The position numbers were made by a program, and so were the translations under genes. From NCBI RefSeq assembly GCF_001949145.1, contig NW_019091358.1, forward strand, positions 1,810,240 to 1,870,239: a stretch of 60,000 nucleotides of DNA, read 5' to 3'. Positions 12,721 through 23,833 of this stretch are shown here, one piece after another (position 1 is the stretch's first letter; every line of letters begins with the position of its first letter). Under the pieces are notes generated by a model that worked only from the letters and a program-made list of their open reading frames with translations, was not told the DNA's origin and did no database searches. The DNA is from Acanthaster planci. Lineage: Eukaryota; Echinodermata; Asteroidea; Valvatida; Acanthasteridae.

Positions 12721-13319
12721 CAACCACACGAGAGTCGAACCTTTAGTCGACATATTGACGTCAAGAAAAGCAGACAAAAGCGCCGAACACTCCCCTTAAA
12801 TGCTGAAAACACCAAATTACACAGAGAAGCCTTCTTGCACTGAAGATAACACATAAAATTGGGGAGATTCACGGTACAGTTCGGCACGAAGAGGTTTCCA
12901 CATCTCTCAAGTTGATGTCTAACAAATGCATGGCTGCCTTGCGATTTGCACGTGAGCGTTTGTTAATGGTCCACTTAGGGATGGGACATTGCTTGCTGTT
13001 AAATCTGCTTAAAAGGAGAAGAATTAATCAAAACAGCTACTGGAAATACACTTACGAATCTTTTTCCCTGGCAAACATTGGGAATAAATCAAGTTACCGG
13101 CACTCAGCCGGTGAACAGAATTCATCACCTAGTTTACACAATCACGGCAAAAGACTTTTCCGGAGCAACCTCTTGGTGGCGCACTGTGTTGCAAATCGCC
13201 CAAATTGACGTAGGCTTACCAGTTTAACTTCCAGATGGTATAATCAGAGTGGCGTAACGGGGAGGGAGGGGGAATCCCCGCGGACGTCAGTGCCCCCTGG
13301 GTGCCCCTATTTGAAATCC

Positions 13320-15180
13320 GTGAATAATCTCCTTTGAGTTTATATATCTATGCTGCTCCAGCGTATTTTCTTGAGGTGTCCCCTTGAAAAAGGAAACCGA
13401 GATTAATCTGTTTCTTGAATGTGACTGATTATGTCTGTCAATGGTGAATTTAATCTTTTCAGTATAATTTCCTCTTTCGTATGACATCAAGATATTTACA
13501 TTTCCCTCACACAAGATTGCACAGAAAGTGGATAATGGTCAGAAACGGTTTTCAACCGGATACATCACTGGTTTGCACAGCGCGAAGCATTTCTGAAGAA
13601 TGAAACAAAATTTCCAGTAAATACACGATCAAAAGCATTTATTCAAAGACAACCACAGTAAGGGCTTCTTGCTGAAGCCTAATCCCAGTGTCCTTCAATA
13701 TGCCCCCAATTTCTTTCAACGCAAATGTCTGACCTTGTTTCCATCGCTTTTAAATGGGCATTATGCATTTGGAAGATTCAAGTAAATATTACGTAATTCT
13801 GACAAAAAACATCTCTGGACAGTATGAACTCAACACCAAAAGAGCTATTCGGTGCAAAGTCACTTCTAAGCAGTCATCTGCAACGTTTCTCGGCATTTGT
13901 AATCAAATTTGCATTGCAATGAAGAATTACGTTATTATCCAGGCTTAAAAGTGTTTGATAATCGACGATCAGAGGTGTGCAGTTTAGCACCACAAGAAAT
14001 GGAAACAAGAAACCGTTTGCTGCGGAACAACAGGTAGTTCCCTTAATACCAGCGAACGCACACCCTTCCAAGCACAAGCATGACAAATTCAAATTTTATT
14101 TGTTACGCCGACCTGAAATATATTTCAATAAGAAAAACTGCCAGTTTTCTCGGAGAGTGTTACTTTGATTAAAGTGCATTTTTACTGGATGCAGAATATT
14201 GCCATTCACCCACCAGCACTTTTGTTTTGACGATTCGTCACCATGGTATCCACAAAGAATGCCTCTGGGTCAATCATTCCCAACCTATTTAATCTTGCCT
14301 TTTTGAAGTGTGCTTTTCCTATCGAGTTTACTGCGTGGCAATTGATCAGATATTTGCACAAGGCTACTCGAGGGATTTCATTGACGCATTAAAACCACTG
14401 TTTATTCTTTAAGAGAACGTCTCTTTTCTTTTTGTTTCAATTGTATTGGATTTTAATTACCTTAAAAAGCGAGAGGCAACAATAATTTTCGGTTGCCATG
14501 GCCATTTATTGTATGCAGAATGATGCACAAAAGCTACCATATGATTAGCTTTTAAACATCTCAGCGCAGTACTTTATTCTTATGAGCAATGGTGCCAAGA
14601 CACTTGAAAGATTTTTCATGTGACATAACATGACTGGCAAAGTCATTTCAGCGAGCGTACCAGGTCCATGGAGGCGCGTGCATTTTCGAATATTAGCATT
14701 TCTATTGACATTTTCATGTACACAACAGTGTCAAGAGACTTCAAATACGCCCGCGCTTCCGGGTATATACTTTGTAAATTGAACGCTGACCATTAAAAAT
14801 CATGAGACTAAAATTCTTCTTTGGGCACCATGACGGAACACTTTTCATTTTATTATTATTAATCATTCATCACTTTTACCTTTTTAAGATTTACAATTTT
14901 GGCGATGTTTACTTGTTAATGTCTACTTTCACATGTAGCTTTGTCTATCTATTTTCAACACTTTCTTTTTTATTTCAATACTCGCCTTCGAAACAAAATA
15001 AAAGGGACACATAACAACAAATAACAATCCGTAAATAATTACTGAGAATATCTTCCTGGAAACATGCCTATCAGTACCTGCTACGGAAAATACCAAAGTC
15101 AGTATTTTTCAAATGAAAAAAAATACCGTAATAAGTGACAAATTTCCTTTATAACTCATGTAACAAATTTCAAGGCAGGT
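13320..15180. other. Non-coding stretch, no gene recognised
   Basis: No supported gene. The sequence just left of it (13230-13310) is G- and C-rich (agtggcgtaacggggaggg, then gtgccccctgggtgcccc) and resembles the edge of a dispersed repeat. Confidence 0.4.
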
Positions 15181-15183
15181 CGA

Positions 15184-15396
15184 ATGGACAAAAACTGTGG
15201 AATCAATAATGAGCTTATTGTTAAACCTCTTTTCCACCACTATGTTTCCGTAACCACTCTTATAGAGATGTACAATCAACTGTCCAGCGATGGTGATCAG
15301 TACGCGCCTATAACATTAAGTTCAGTTCAGTTCAAAGAAGTGATAAACAGAACAAAAGCTAAGAACCCATCTGGTACACATGGGATACAGTAAAGC
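15184..15396 (+). mobile_element. Possible LINE ORF2 fragment, region before the first reverse-transcriptase motif
   Basis: The frame encodes ITLSSVQFKEVINRTKAKNP followed by SGTHGI and a stop. This resembles the segment that leads into the first conserved block of non-LTR reverse transcriptases (typically a helix, then K.K.SPGPDGI). The rest of the enzyme is absent. The match is short and made by eye, so it could be fortuitous, but a clear LINE 3' end lies 230 bases away on the other strand. Confidence 0.4.
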
Positions 15397-15539
15397 TACG
15401 AACCGAGAATTCAAGTCAAAAAAGTCGGAGATGGTGAAGTTGCAAATAACACCTTACACAACAACAACCGGTAAAACAACAAAACAACTGTTTGAGCTAA
15501 GCATCTTCGAATACAATTATTTTTTGGTATACTTTTACA

Positions 15540-16038
15540 TTGATAATAATAATAACAACACATTTCTTATGTAGCGCATCACATAGCACATCTCGATGCG
15601 CTTCACAGTAATATTATGAAATAAAGCAATTAATGAAACAGGTGAGTTTTAAGTAGTGACTTAAATTCGTTTTCATTTTTGACAGTTCTGATATGGTGTG
15701 GGAGAGAGTTCCACAGCGATGGTGATGCATACTTGAATGAACGATATCCATAAGTCTTAGTGCGAGTGACAGGTGTACTGAGCAGCAATGTTGAACTAGA
15801 ACGGAGGGTGCGTTGTGGCTCGTATACTTGAGTGAGTTCACGGAGGTATGCTGGTACTGAACCATGGATGCATTTGTGAGTGAGGAGTAGAATCTTGAAA
15901 ACGATTCGCTCATTGACAGGTAGCCAGTGAAGGCTGCGAAGAATAGGAGTTATATGTTGCCTAGATGATGAACGGGTAAGTTATATGTTGCCTATATGAT
16001 GAACGGGTAAGTTATATGTTGCCTATATGATGAACGGT
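15540..16038 (-). mobile_element. 3' end of a non-LTR retrotransposon (LINE, CR1/L2-like), with internal 31-base triplication
   Basis: Reading the minus strand from about 15960 down to the stop codon at 15630-15632 gives an uninterrupted frame. It has the classic C-terminal segment of LINE ORF2: ITPILRSLHWLPV, FKILLLTHKCIHG, PAYLREL, TYGYRSFKYASPSLWNSLP and a final LLKTHLFH. No initiator ATG is expected, because this is the 5'-truncated end of a longer protein. The sequence after the stop (gcgcatcgagatg ... gcgctac) and the terminal ATT/GTT repeat at 15541-15560 match the usual 3' tail of such elements. Immediately upstream of the coding end, a 31-base unit is present three times (15949-16038). 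Reverse transcriptase and endonuclease domains are missing. Confidence 0.88.
15949..16038. repeat. Tandem repeat, 31-base unit, about three copies
   Basis: The unit starts gttatatgttgccta and ends gatgaacgggtaa. It begins at 15949, 15980 and 16011, with one or two differences per copy and a truncated third unit. It lies within the LINE coding sequence (the part encoding RSSSRQHIT), so it is a local triplication that arose in or after this insertion. Confidence 0.9.
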
Positions 16039-16579
16039 TGATTCCCCTGCGTAAAATATTCAGCGGAGAAGCAAACATATGAAAGCAACAAATACATCTA
16101 TTTTGGTATTACATCATAAAAACATTGTCTTTGGAAGAGAAAAAAAAGTGAAAAAAGTGTTATGCCAATTAAGTTTTCTTTCAGAAATGGTTGTCCATCC
16201 AAAACTAAATAACTTGGTTGTCCATCCAATACTAAATTATTATTTGTTGTATGATTATACATGTACATTCTTTCGTTAATATAACCTCACGAGCTTCCTT
16301 GTATAATTCTGTATTTCTTTATAAACCTGAACTTCAAATCGGAGTAAAAAGCGAAGTCATATCACCACCACCAAATACTGTATACGCTTCATTTTGCGAT
16401 GAATGAACATCCTTTCCAAACTAATTTGCAAGAGTAAGTACTGTGTTGGAACAGACTACAGAAGTGACACTCCTGACGTCACACTTACCAACCAGATTCA
16501 CTTTTGGTTGATCATCTGGTTAACCCCGCCAGTCTGTTTCCTAGATAAGGATATCGTTCGCTTGTGTTGCCATATTTTG

Positions 16580-17536
16580 TCATTGCTTGCAAGGGAGGAC
16601 TTTACTGAGTAGTTTGATAAAAGCACAGCGAAACTCGCGGCTGCGGAAAGCATACGTTATGGGGTTCATGGCCGAATTAATGAAAAGAACGTGGTAGAAA
16701 ATGATCTCATACATGAGGAGATCACTCACTGGAAATATAACATCAGCTAAACTAATAATTGCAGCAGGGGTCACCGCTAATAGGAATGTTCCAAATACAA
16801 TAGACAGAGTCTTTGCTGCTTTCAGATCACGGGCAAGGGATCGCTCCCGTTGTTGATTAAAAATCCTGTTTTCGGCAGCAATGCTTCGTTTATGCCGTCT
16901 AGCCACCAGAAATATCCGCGTATACATATATCCCATGAGGGTTGAAGGGATAACAGCAATGCTCACGACCCCAATGAGCCGGTAACTGAATATATGAATG
17001 AAAAGCAAATCGCAATAACCTAAGTTGTAGGTGTTGATGCGGTTCCAACCGAAAAACGGCAACAGACTGAACAGTAAAGAGGCGGTCCACGACGCCACGA
17101 TGAACAGGGCGACTTTTCGAGATGTCATCTGCTGGCCGTACTGCAGAGGTTTGGTGATAGCCAGGAAGCGATCATAGGCCACCACGGTGATGTGAGTAAG
17201 CGAAACAGTTATGGCAATAGTTGTCATCATACTGCCTGCGATACATAGCCATGCGGACACGTTGGAGATCAGTCCCAGAGCAAAGAGCGCGTCAACCGGT
17301 AGACATACAAATGCAACGAATAGATCAGCTACAGCGAGACTGGCCAGGAACACGTTGGTGGGAGTCTGCAGTCGGTGGTAGGTGGCCACGGAGAGGATGA
17401 CCAGCGTATTACCGAAGGTGATAGCTAGAAATAGGGCTGCATCTATGCTAAGAAAAAGTACTCGCTCTTTTGTTGAGAAGGAATTGTGTGGCTTGCTCAG
17501 TGCTGGCACAGTTTCATTTTCCATCCCAAAGAACAT
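16580..17536 (-). CDS. Class A (rhodopsin-like) orphan GPCR, single exon, 318 aa
   Basis: An intact paralogue of the receptor at 7507-8502, colinear with it from helix 1 to helix 8 with a four-residue offset. Landmarks: GNTLV (N43), LASLAVAD (D71), C98 at the start of helix 3, AYDRF (R123), W4.50 in the helix 4 WTAS segment, GYMY in helix 5 and NSAMNPITY in helix 7 (N291-Y295). Helix 6 reads LAVTPA, so the toggle tryptophan of CWxP is replaced by Val here and by Thr in the paralogue. Position 3.32 is Thr, not Asp, so an amine ligand is unlikely. The C-terminus stops soon after helix 8 with LPCKQ, where C316 could be palmitoylated. Translation could start at M1 or at M5 (MENET); both are in frame. 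Ligand unknown; a lineage-specific sensory or peptide role is conjecture. Confidence 0.94.
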   Translation of the reverse strand: MFFGMENETVPALSKPHNSFSTKERVLFLSIDAALFLAITFGNTLVILSVATYHRLQTPTNVFLASLAVADLFVAFVCLPVDALFALGLISNVSAWLCIAGSMMTTIAITVSLTHITVVAYDRFLAITKPLQYGQQMTSRKVALFIVASWTASLLFSLLPFFGWNRINTYNLGYCDLLFIHIFSYRLIGVVSIAVIPSTLMGYMYTRIFLVARRHKRSIAAENRIFNQQRERSLARDLKAAKTLSIVFGTFLLAVTPAAIISLADVIFPVSDLLMYEIIFYHVLFINSAMNPITYAFRSREFRCAFIKLLSKVLPCKQ

Positions 17537-18029
17537 TTATAATTAATCGGGTAACTATGTAGGTGTTCAGGACCTATTTGAATGCTTGCTTTTCTCACAA
17601 ATTTGGCAAAACGGTGGTTACAAGTTCGCTTACATTTGTACGATACCAGGATTACCAGGATGTTTAGAAATAACCTGGCATCTAGCTTTACAGTGACTCA
17701 CTTTTGGAGACGATGAGCACTGTTGCTGCTGCAGCTTCTGCAAACCAACGACTTGACTACAAAATTACTACAAGTACTGGTGTCACAGCCGTTCACCAAC
17801 GAATTCTTGATCGTGTTGTATCCACGTGAAATGTTGTTGCTTTCAGCTGCTGGGCTTTGTGTGCACTCCAGTTGAAGGGCCTATGCGTTGGTTCGTCTTG
17901 AATGCGTATCGGTACATTTTTTATATTTGCTTTCTGCGAACCAACAAGATGAACTTGCATCCAGTGATATAAGTGGGGAAAAACCATTGAACGAAACTGC
18001 TGTTTGCAGTCAGGCGACCGGGACATCGA

Positions 18030-18180
18030 TCACTTTTTAACAAATTCGATTAAACGTGAAATTATTTAACGAGTTCAAGCAAACGACGGTTGTAGAAACG
18101 TCGGCGAGGTAGTCGTCGCTTATGGAGCAGTGGGGACATCTGGGATTCCCGCAAAATGGCGGGGTACCGCGCAGGTGAAA
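18030..18180 (+). promoter_or_regulatory. CpG-rich promoter with TISU/YY1-like element over the start codon
   Basis: About 120 bases before the SYT15-like start codon the sequence turns rich in CG (acgtcggcgaggtagtcgtcgc), unlike the AT-rich surroundings. The start codon lies in GCAAAATGGCGGGG. That resembles the TISU element (consensus SAASATGGCGGC), which binds YY1 and allows initiation on very short 5' leaders. There is no obvious TATA box. The divergent GPCR gene starts about 620 bases away on the other strand. Promoter activity is inferred, not shown. Confidence 0.5.
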
Positions 18181-21100
18181 ACAGTCCCCATGGCGACGTA
18201 CGCACGCACCAGCCAGTTAGAGGGTCGGGTTACACAATCTTTTCTTTGATCAGTACGTACGCGCCCGCTCGTTGCACTTGTTTTCATTGGCGCAGTGTGG
18301 TTGCTACCCGCAATTTTGTGAAACTCCCAGATGTCTGCGCTGCCACATACTCAGGAATAGCTGTGACAACAGCTCATGTTTTTTGCTCTACGCTTATCGG
18401 GCCCACGTCGATACTACCCTTGGATTAGAATTTACGTTCACTTGAGTGTGTGCCATAGTATATGGAAATCAAGAACACCTGCCTTGTTGAGCTTCTGAGC
18501 CTTGTATTAAAGGATTGGCCACGCTGTTAATCGAGGACTTGCTAGAGTGGCCGTGAAGTGGATAAAAAAATCGATTGGTTTCTTTACCTTTAAGGGAAGC
18601 CCCAGCTCACTTTAAATGCAAATAAAAATGAACTAGAGAGCGAAGACTATAACAAGTTAAGAATTCTAGAGCCTAAAAATATACGCAGACTTACTTTTCT
18701 GTACTGAACCTCCTCTTTTTTATGTGTGTTGTTCTTGCTCTGCCACAACATTTCAATTGAGAAAAAGATCAGTGATTAACAACAACAAAAATCATCCGTG
18801 GTAAACTGATTGAATTAATTTAAAAAGCTATTGTAATATGAGCAAAATACAAGCTACGAAGGCTATTAAGATTAAAAAATCATCAGTGTCTTTATACTTC
18901 CTCTTTTAGACCAAGTGGACAAGCGACGGACATACTGCGTTGGATACTTGCACATACATACATGTTTTTGAGAATGCATAACTACGCACTTCGTGTTTTG
19001 ATATGTAAAACTCACATTCCTCAGAATGTCGATTATCCGGCTGAACCCTCAGCTTCTGTTTCAATCCATATACATTGAACTTGAATGTCAGATAAACGTA
19101 TTGTCATTGGAGAAAAATAATGTCAGTGTGTGACATGGCAGAGCCTGCATTCTAGCATGTCAATTAATTTTTTAAACTCTTGATGCAACTTAAGTTCACA
19201 AAGATTCCCATTAGGTGTTCAAAAATTATATCCAGCATAACACAGTATACGATTTTAGAGTTAAACTCGTTAGTTTAAACGAAATGTTAACACAAACATT
19301 CTTCCAAAAATTAAGACCCTGACCTTTGGTTTATCTTGTCCTTAGGCAGAAAACAAAACTTTGCTCAGCTTAAAATCAATCATCTTTTTTGTTGGGCACT
19401 GGTATCTAACAACAGAATACCTCTTGCTACCGCAGTTGGATGGATATCCTAGATACCTAATGATTTTGTGCACCCAGCAAACATTCAGTTTTTTTTTTTG
19501 CTTTCAGATGTGGTGATCATTCTTGGTGTTCTGTGTGCAGCGTTTGTCATTATTCTTATCCTGGTAGCAGTTTTCTTATGTCTTCGGATCCTAAAACGGA
19601 GGAGGAAACTGAAGCTTCGGGATGACATGGAGAGAAATCGCCTCCTCGTCGATGAACTCATAGGCAACAACAATACAACGGGAGTACCGGCAATGGCTGA
19701 GAGCGTCATCGTGCTACCGGCACAGCAAGAAATAGACGGTCGAGGGAACTGTAGCGATCTTCAGGCTCAAGTCGCGTGTAGTGGGGTACATTTACAATCC
19801 CCAGGATGTCCAACAGCAGAGGAACCGTCTGGGCGACCATCAATGCCTTCCCGAAAGGCAGACGTGAAGCGCAAGCTGCACAAGCGGAAGCGATGGTCCA
19901 AAACGTGCACAAGAGACGATGCACCTTCCTCGAACCCGACAACCCTGACTGATGATCCCTATCGCATTCGTTCGAAATCACTCGATACCTCACTGCACCC
20001 TCCCTCACCAACAAGCCCTCCTTTGATTCGCGTTGGAAGCTGGCTCTCACTGGACACTGAATCAGACGCCTCCAGCGCGTTTTCCGATTCGATTTCGGCC
20101 TCAGCGTCACTAGCAACTCGCTCTGAGGCAGAGGAAGCAGTAGAAGACACCCGACCAGGAGTAGACCCAAAGCGTCGCAAATCGGGTAAAAGTAACAAAT
20201 TGTCAGGTCGGATCGCACTTGATTACAGTATTTACTACTCCTCGGCTGAGTCCACTCTCGTTCTTTCCGTCAAGGGGATCAAAGGGATACCGATTAAGTA
20301 CAGCCCTTCCTGCACATCGTTTGTGAGGGTGTATCTGCTACCGAAGGCAGGTGGAGGCTACCTTCAGACGTGCACCGTGCGTAATTCCCTGGAGCCTATA
20401 TTCAATGACCAACTGCAATTCAATAAAATTTCACTGCAGGAGGTTTGGGTAAATAGCCTAAGGTGAGTGCTTCGTTAAACAGTTAGACTTTTCCGGCCAG
20501 GCTGAGTTGAAGTAAGAGCAAGTTTTCAAATGGCCATTTAAGCTACCGGTATGTCCACTCGCCTTGTTTTAAACTCTCCATTCGTCCTTTGTCAAAACTT
20601 ATTTGGCTATGGTTGTTTTTTACATGTCGCGAAAGCAAGCTCTGGTACAGTGGCACGTTGTAAAATCTCTCTTTTTGGATGAGTGAGGTTCTAAAGAGAA
20701 CCGGTGGGTTCAAGGTTTCGGAAACGCTGAGTAAACCGGTTTTCTCTGAAACCACATTCACGAAAGAGATTTTTCCTAGTGCTACGGCAAACCTCTGTCT
20801 CATTGCAATTTTCACCATTACAATCCTGTCTTCTGGCACTATGAGTATTAGTCCACAAATATCTTTTCAAAATTTTGTCAATATGACTGGCCGAACTTGT
20901 GTATTCTGCCGGCCAGAGCAGTTCTTGTCATTATGACCAGAGCCCACACACCTAATGTTTACAGTGCATGCAAAGCTTTAAACCATATTTGAAGGAAAGT
21001 CTGTCTGCGTCAGCCATTTTAAAACACTTGATGAGATTAATTTGAATAATTGCTCTGGATTTCCATGTACCTACATTGTCTATTCAAACAGTTTGCAATT

Positions 21101-23833
21101 GTCTTTGTTAGGTTCAAGTTGTACGTAAAAGGACCTAGGGGAGGTCATCATGAAAGCCTCGCAGAGGCAACCAGACACTGTGTGATGCTAATACGGGAAG
21201 CAGATGAAGTTTATGAAGTGACCGAGTCACTGAAGCTCAAGCGCAGCAAATGGATGCGTAGGGTACGTAGTACGTAGCGTATAAAGAAAACTACGTTTTA
21301 TTCTGTAACCACAGAGGCTTTGCGTGGTAGCCATCTTGCAGGGCAGCTCCCCTTTTTTCCCACAAAGAAACCTCTTTTGTGCATACCCTGTGGAACAAAA
21401 GCACTGTCCTACAAAATGGCAGCCATGCAAACCATTCACTGAGCGTATGCGTTGCTCAGGAGATTAAAGATCTGTATTTGTTCAGTCATCATTAGATGAC
21501 GCATTGGTAGACTGTCGAAGTTTGTTGGAATCATGGATACATTTATCGTTGAGTAACTCGAGGACATAATATACTCATATTCTTTCTATATATGTTCTCT
21601 ATCTCCGAATTTGACCACTGTCGTGTTTAGAAATTTAGAACGTGACAGCTAAAAATGCTGGTTTATCTTTGATGTCAGACTAGTCTCCTTGTTTAACACC
21701 CTCCCTGGTGAACGCCCAGAAGCAACACGAGAAGGCTTATAAATTGGTTAATATCTTTGATTTAATGCGAGTGGGACTCGGGTGTGGGTAAGGCTTTGAA
21801 CAAAAAAGTCAGTCCACTGTTAGGATGTGCTTGAGGCTTTACATGGAGTCATACCTTGCTTAAGCTGATGCACCAGCGTTTAAAACATGGTGAGGTACCT
21901 CCAGTAACTTAAACGGTATAAGAACTTTCTAAACGGGAGTTTAAAGGCGGCTACTACATGTCGTAAAATCACCACGGTACTTACCGTTCGCTACCGTACT
22001 CTACGTGCAGTTTTAGGCATTAAGCCTAGATTAGTTTAATAAGGAGAGGTACTAGCTCTGCAACGAAAATGATAAAGCTACTCCATCAGTTCGAATGTAT
22101 AACATTAACCACAATAAGTATAAAATGTTAAAGGGTAACAGAAATTGAAAACATTTAGTTCACGTGAAGTATTAAAAAAAACCAATAAATACGTAACCAT
22201 TTTAAAAAAATCACAAATTTAAAGTTTGCCCCTGGTAATTGCGACCCAAAATGAATAAAAAGATCCTGCGTTTCACCGCCCACGAAAAAAATCCCCTTTT
22301 AGCCATTCACGCTCCCAGTCTGATTCGATGAAGTCGTTGCCGGAACGCTGACACGTACATTTAGTATATTGCGCACAGTACATGCAGTATTGCACGCTTA
22401 CAATGGACCATGTTGTGTTTGATGTAGCTTAGCCAACAGGCACTGTCTCAGTCCAAGGTAGAAATTAAAAGACACAAAGTCCTACCGTGTATTTCTTGAA
22501 CAGAGACTTTTAATTTCAATTACCGAAATGCAAACGTCAACGCTCGCAAGGTAGCACCCTTCCTTCCCAGTTGTGTTTCGTTGTCCCGTCCCTTAATTAG
22601 ACCGGGATACACAGTTGTGCAAAGATACAAAACGTGTTCGTATTTTCCTTTTCAGTCCTTAACAGTGCCTACATTGCAGATCAGTGAGCCGCAACCTAGG
22701 GACAACAGACATCCCACACCCATGACACATTCCCCTGAAGGTCTCAGAGACTTATTTGTCTCAATTCAGTACCAGCCCACAGCCAGTCGATTCAAAGTGA
22801 TGGTGAGAAAAGCCGACCACTTGAGCAAGGGAAGCCATTTACCTGGCACACCACCTTCCATTGGTACGAGAAAGTTGTAAATTATTCCCTAAGGCATTTG
22901 TGGACAATACACCTGAATAAATGTTAAAATTTAGTCATAATGCCAAATGAACATAATTAACACATGATATTACTGAAATATTTTAGCATAATCATTGGGT
23001 ACGATGGTTTTGCTTTTTGTGAAAAAGGGTTAGCTGTTCCATTCCAAAGGATATAGTACCGTTAGGCTGTAAAGACTTACTGAAGTGTGACGTCACTGTG
23101 AACCAGAAAGTGCAGTGTGCACAAACGGAGTATTCACGCGTGTTGGTTCACAAGCTGGTTCCAACCCTAATGCCTTTTACACACACTTCTGCGCGTGACG
23201 TAAACTCACTTTGGTACTCTACTGAGGATTTTCAGTCACGTGATTTTTAACGGACAGCGTTCAATTTTACACAGATATGGTACGCTTCTGTAAATGCCTT
23301 TGCCCATCATGTTATGTCACGTGAAAACCATATACCACGACTCTTATGACCGCAGGGCCAAGGAGTCTATATAAACCTATACTACAAAGCCATCCAGATT
23401 TATTAAAAGATAACAATAAATGAGATTTACTTCATGGCTCTCCGGTGTTGTCAGAGTAGTTACAGGAGTTCTTTGGAGAAGAATTTCTATAGTTCTTTAT
23501 ACTCTTTTGTTTCCCTCAGCGCACTATGTTTGTGTTAATTTGCTCCGTAACAAGGAGGCTGTCATCCAATCTGAGACAACCCGTTCTCTAACTGGTTCAG
23601 AGCCTGCATGGAACCAACCTTTCCTCCTGCATCTTAACCGGGACCAGGATCTGACGGACTATTCCATAGAGTTTGTAGTGATGAGAGTCAGATTTCATTC
23701 AAGCGGCCGTGTGCCAACAGGACGCGTAGTAATCGGCCCAAAAGTCGAGGGCACGGGGGGCTTACACTGGGACGAGGTTGTAAGACCGAGACTGACTGAG
23801 GTGTCCAGGTGGCATGCCATTCAACCAATGTAG
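18156..23833 (+). CDS. SYT15: Synaptotagmin-like tandem C2 membrane protein (SYT15-like), five exons, 548 aa
   Basis: Exons: 18156-18174, 19508-20462, 21112-21262, 22656-22863 and 23520-23833 (stop at the end). All introns are GT-AG, the phases are 1, 2, 0 and 1, and the total is 1647 bases. The first exon encodes only MAGYRA. Residues 8-35 form one membrane helix (VVIILGVLCAAFVIILILV) followed by basic residues KRRRKLK, giving the type I topology of synaptotagmins. A long Ser/Pro-rich linker leads to C2A (about 240-370) and C2B (about 404-540), which ends GRVVIGP, HWDEVV, RWHAI. The GRVVIGP/HWDE pattern is closest to SYT15 as I recall it. The calcium-binding aspartates are absent from both C2 domains, for example KYSPSCTSFVRVYLLP in C2A, so calcium-independent membrane trafficking is expected. 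Exon 1 is the least certain part; SYT13 or SYT14/16 are alternatives. Confidence 0.85.
23089..23240. promoter_or_regulatory. CRE-like palindrome and E-box words in intron 4 of the SYT15-like gene
   Basis: The intron holds TGACGTCA (in gtgacgtcactg, near 23090), a second TGACGTAA-like word and CACGTG words near 23238 and 23319. These match CREB/ATF and bHLH consensus sites, but single words of this length are weak evidence for function. Confidence 0.2.

Noticed and set aside
12456-12887. Minus-strand frame of 143 codons
   Set aside because: It overlaps a probable dispersed repeat with B-box words, has an odd Cys/Pro-rich composition, and matches no protein family.
18175-18428. Continuation of the MAGYRA frame as a 90-codon protein
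   Set aside because: The strong donor directly after GCA G and the exact phase match with the acceptor at 19508 make the short spliced exon a better model.
19706-20218. Minus-strand frame of 170 codons opposite the SYT15-like exon 2
   Set aside because: It is the shadow of the coding exon on the plus strand; composition follows the codon pattern of the real frame and no domain is present.
21300-21430. Weak fold-back in SYT15-like intron 3
   Set aside because: Only about 20 bases pair with several mismatches; not distinct enough to call an element.
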